In this document: piece by piece, positions 16,030 through 17,836 of the stretch
Position numbering within the stretch: the stretch's first letter is position 1
Layout: every line of letters begins with the position of its first letter
Source of the DNA: RQOF01 sp964461135
GTDB lineage: Bacteria; Calditrichota; Calditrichia; RBG-13-44-9
Direction: 5' to 3'
Length of the DNA: 17,836 nt
Assembly: GCA_964461135.1 (NCBI GenBank)
Contig: CAYWTB010000092.1
Location: 1-17,836, forward strand
Program-made: the position numbers and the translations under genes
The notes under the pieces: generated by a model
What the model saw: the letters and a program-made list of their open reading frames with translations, nothing else
Databases searched by the model: none
Told to the model about the DNA's origin: nothing

Positions 16030-16944
16030 ATGAAACTCACCGGCTTACATCTACTTCTAACTTACCAATGTAATAGCGATTGCGACCACTGTTTTGTCTG
16101 GGGAAGTCCCTGGCAAGAAGGAACCATGACCTTATTCGATATCAGACATATTTTACAACAGGCTAAAAATCTTGAAACAATTGAATGGATCTATTTCGAA
16201 GGTGGTGAGCCATTCTTGTATTATGCAACTTTACTGAAGGGAGTACAAGAATCTGTCAAACTAGGTTTCAAAGTCGGAGTTCTATCCGATGTCTATTGGG
16301 CAACCAGTGTCGATGATGCTAAAGAATATTTAAAACCGTTAGCAGGATTAATTAATGACTTTTCAGTAAGTAACGATCTTTATCATTACAGTGATAAAAT
16401 CAGCCGGCAGGTAAAGAATGCAACTCAAGCAGCTAATCAATTAGAAATTCCTCTCGGTATGATAAGTATCGCACAACCTGAATCAGAGGAAGCAGGAATA
16501 GCTGTTGGTCAACTACCATACGGAGAAACTAAAGTCATTTATCGAGGGCGGGCCATAGAAAAGCTGGTTACAAAAGCTAAAAAATACCCGTGGAACGAGT
16601 TTACAAAATGTACATACGAAGATTTACGGAATCCCGAACGTGTTCATGTAGATCCATTGGGCAATATTCATATTTGCCAAGGCATCTCTATTGGTAATCT
16701 ATTTAATGATTCCCTAATCCATATCTGCGAGCAATATGACCCAGATGCTCACCCCATCACGGCTCCCCTCCTTAAGGGTGGACCGGCGGAATTAGTGAAC
16801 CATTATAGACTTTCCCATAATCAAACTTATGCTGATGCCTGTCATCTGTGTTATAATGCTCGAAAGGCATTACGCAAACTGTTTCCAAGAATACTTACAC
16901 CAGATCAGATGTACGGGATATTCAATGAACAAAAAGACCATTAA
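16030..16944 (+). CDS. Radical SAM protein
   Basis: From the ATG at 16030 the protein has 304 residues; a TTG at 16018 would add four. The 4Fe-4S motif is TYQCNSDCDHCFVWGS with C14, C18 and C21 (CX3CX2C). FEGGEPFLYY supplies the SAM-binding GGEP. The middle reads as a partial TIM barrel (GVLSDVYWA, DFSVSNDLYHYS). The C-terminal part has VDPLGNIHICQG and a CHLC pair, less than a full SPASM domain. The substrate is unknown. It ends one base before a 29-residue open frame (16946-17035). There is no clear Shine-Dalgarno site. The upstream neighbour is the YghO-like gene, but the attC-like site separates them, so a shared operon is unlikely. Confidence 0.85.
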   Translation: MKLTGLHLLLTYQCNSDCDHCFVWGSPWQEGTMTLFDIRHILQQAKNLETIEWIYFEGGEPFLYYATLLKGVQESVKLGFKVGVLSDVYWATSVDDAKEYLKPLAGLINDFSVSNDLYHYSDKISRQVKNATQAANQLEIPLGMISIAQPESEEAGIAVGQLPYGETKVIYRGRAIEKLVTKAKKYPWNEFTKCTYEDLRNPERVHVDPLGNIHICQGISIGNLFNDSLIHICEQYDPDAHPITAPLLKGGPAELVNHYRLSHNQTYADACHLCYNARKALRKLFPRILTPDQMYGIFNEQKDH

Positions 16945-16945
16945 G

Positions 16946-17035
16946 ATGAGAGTTCCTAAAATCATGGATGTTATCGAAGAAATAACTCAGTTAGGGGATA
17001 AAAAAATGGCTAAAAATATATTGCCAATTTCTTAA
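16946..17035 (+). CDS. Doubtful small ORF directly after the radical SAM gene
   Basis: ATG at 16946 follows the TAA of the radical SAM gene by one base and encodes 29 residues (starting MRVPKIMDVIEEITQLGDKK). No separate ribosome binding site is obvious, so translation would depend on coupling. The frame continues past its TAA for another 38 protein-like codons (QCYFIQDEGTILIIAGYQRV), suggesting it is the start of a decayed longer gene rather than a peptide. A radical SAM substrate peptide is a less likely alternative. Confidence 0.3.
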   Translation: MRVPKIMDVIEEITQLGDKKMAKNILPIS

Positions 17036-17836
17036 GGAATTGACCAGTGTTACTTTATTCAGGATGAAGGTACTATTTTGATTATAGCGGGGTACCAAAG
17101 AGTAAGTGGAAGTCTTCAAAAGGGAAATCGAAAAACAATCCATTAATCCCAAAGATATTCAACTTATTGTCATCATTCATAGACACACAAAATTTCAGCC
17201 TTATCCCTTTTTGATACTTTTTAATCCTAATATCGCCCCCGAATAATCAAATTTAATGTTCTTCCCACACATACTCGTGTTATCACAAGTAATCCGACCT
17301 ACCCTAACAAGAATTTGAACTCCTCAATTTCTGTCTGTTTAAATGGCGAAATTTGGAATATTGGAAAGTTATTTCCTAAAAATCAAAGTGGAGGGGGAGG
17401 GAATTTCAGAAAGCAATCAAATGGACTTGAAACTTAACCCTTTTTTAATTCACACACTTTTAGAACATGGAAGTGTCCTGATTTGAATAAGTTAATTCCA
17501 ATCAGTTGGAGTTGATGATTATTGTTTTTGTCATATTATTAGATTAAATGAAAGTGGAGCACTTGTCGACATTGCTCAAAAAGTTTCAAGTATGGATCAG
17601 GACGGAATATGTTCTTGCTTTCCATCTTTCCCTCCCATAATTTCCACTTTATAACGATATAACGAGCAAACCTGGAAAATTTGGGAGTATTTTTTCCATG
17701 TTTTGCCTTTAATATCATAATATATGGAAAATTTGGCATGCTATAAGGGTGATATCAAGGAATTTTTTCCATGTATCAGCATAGTTAGGGGGCGGCAAGG
17801 CTCGCCTGCGGCATCGCACTGAGCTTTGTTGGGAAG
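17036..17836. other. Region of broken protein-like fragments
   Basis: No intact gene is seen. Protein-like pieces occur in different plus-strand frames: QCYFIQDEGTILIIAGYQRV (17045-17104), a piece from GTG at 17107 including FQPYPFLILFNPNI, then HTRVITSNPTYPNKN and SISVCLNGEIWNIGKLFP (about 17267-17375), and later HIIRLNESGALVDIAQKVSS (about 17532-17591). The order YPF, YPN, VCLNG-W vaguely recalls ubiquitin-conjugating E2 folds, but stops and frame changes separate the pieces. A 12-mer TGGAAAATTTGG occurs twice (about 17672 and 17724). A minus-strand open frame at 17539-17739 is unsupported. The extreme right end is GC-rich with a stem AAGGCTC/GAGCTTT. Confidence 0.4.

Noticed and set aside
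17777..17836. Second attC-like site at the right end of the window
   Set aside because: AAGGCTC/GAGCTTT pairs and GTTGGGA resembles an R' box, but the last base does not fit GTTRRRY and no RYYYAAC box is found on the left.

Overview
The window looks like an AT-rich chromosomal segment of an anaerobic or facultative bacterium with many periplasmic c-type cytochromes and lipoproteins. Broad intergenic gaps, multiheme lipoproteins, Spy-like and rhodanese lipoproteins and a YghO-type acetyltransferase suggest the Calditrichota/KSB1/Ignavibacteriota (FCB-like) neighbourhood. That placement is an inference; no rRNA, tRNA or single-copy marker gene was recognised.

Layout. Bases 1-3215 lie on the minus strand: a VTT/DedA-type membrane protein whose single frame is broken by three in-frame stop codons, a radical SAM/SPASM-like protein just upstream of it, and a Met-rich Spy/CpxP-like periplasmic protein with its own strong ribosome binding site. 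Bases 4111-8400 form a plus-strand electron-transfer region: a multiheme cytochrome lipoprotein, a tandem-rhodanese lipoprotein that probably shares its transcript, a strong terminator, and a second multiheme lipoprotein with CX4CH haem sites and its own terminator. Bases 8560-10080 hold a more GC-rich NmrA/HSCARG-like gene with a frameshift, bracketed by hairpin repeats that share an exact 16-mer. Bases 10710-11930 encode a SpoIIE-type phosphatase. Bases 12602-14086 encode a divergent GT-A glycosyltransferase, probably related to glucosyl/mannosyl-3-phosphoglycerate synthases. Bases 14560-16944 encode a YghO-like GNAT protein and a second radical SAM protein, separated by a 60-bp integron attC-like site. 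The last 900 bases hold only broken protein-like fragments.

The main observation is in the first cytochrome. It appears as two open frames (4172-4399 and 4418-5521), but both are in one frame and are separated only by a TGA at 4397-4399. The upstream half carries the lipoprotein signal and the first haem site; the downstream half carries all the others and has no signal. The UGA lies in a Gly-rich linker (GGG-UGA-GGE) and is followed by a hairpin with a GGU loop 17 nt downstream, which matches the layout of bacterial SECIS elements. The best reading is a selenocysteine-containing multiheme cytochrome lipoprotein next to two rhodanese domains, possibly part of a sulfur or metalloid redox system at the cell envelope. 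TGA is a normal stop elsewhere in the window (for example before the terminator at 8380), so a general TGA reassignment is unlikely.

Much of the rest is noncoding or decayed sequence: nonsense-interrupted frames, a frameshifted gene, a possible 260-bp MITE-like element and several palindromes.
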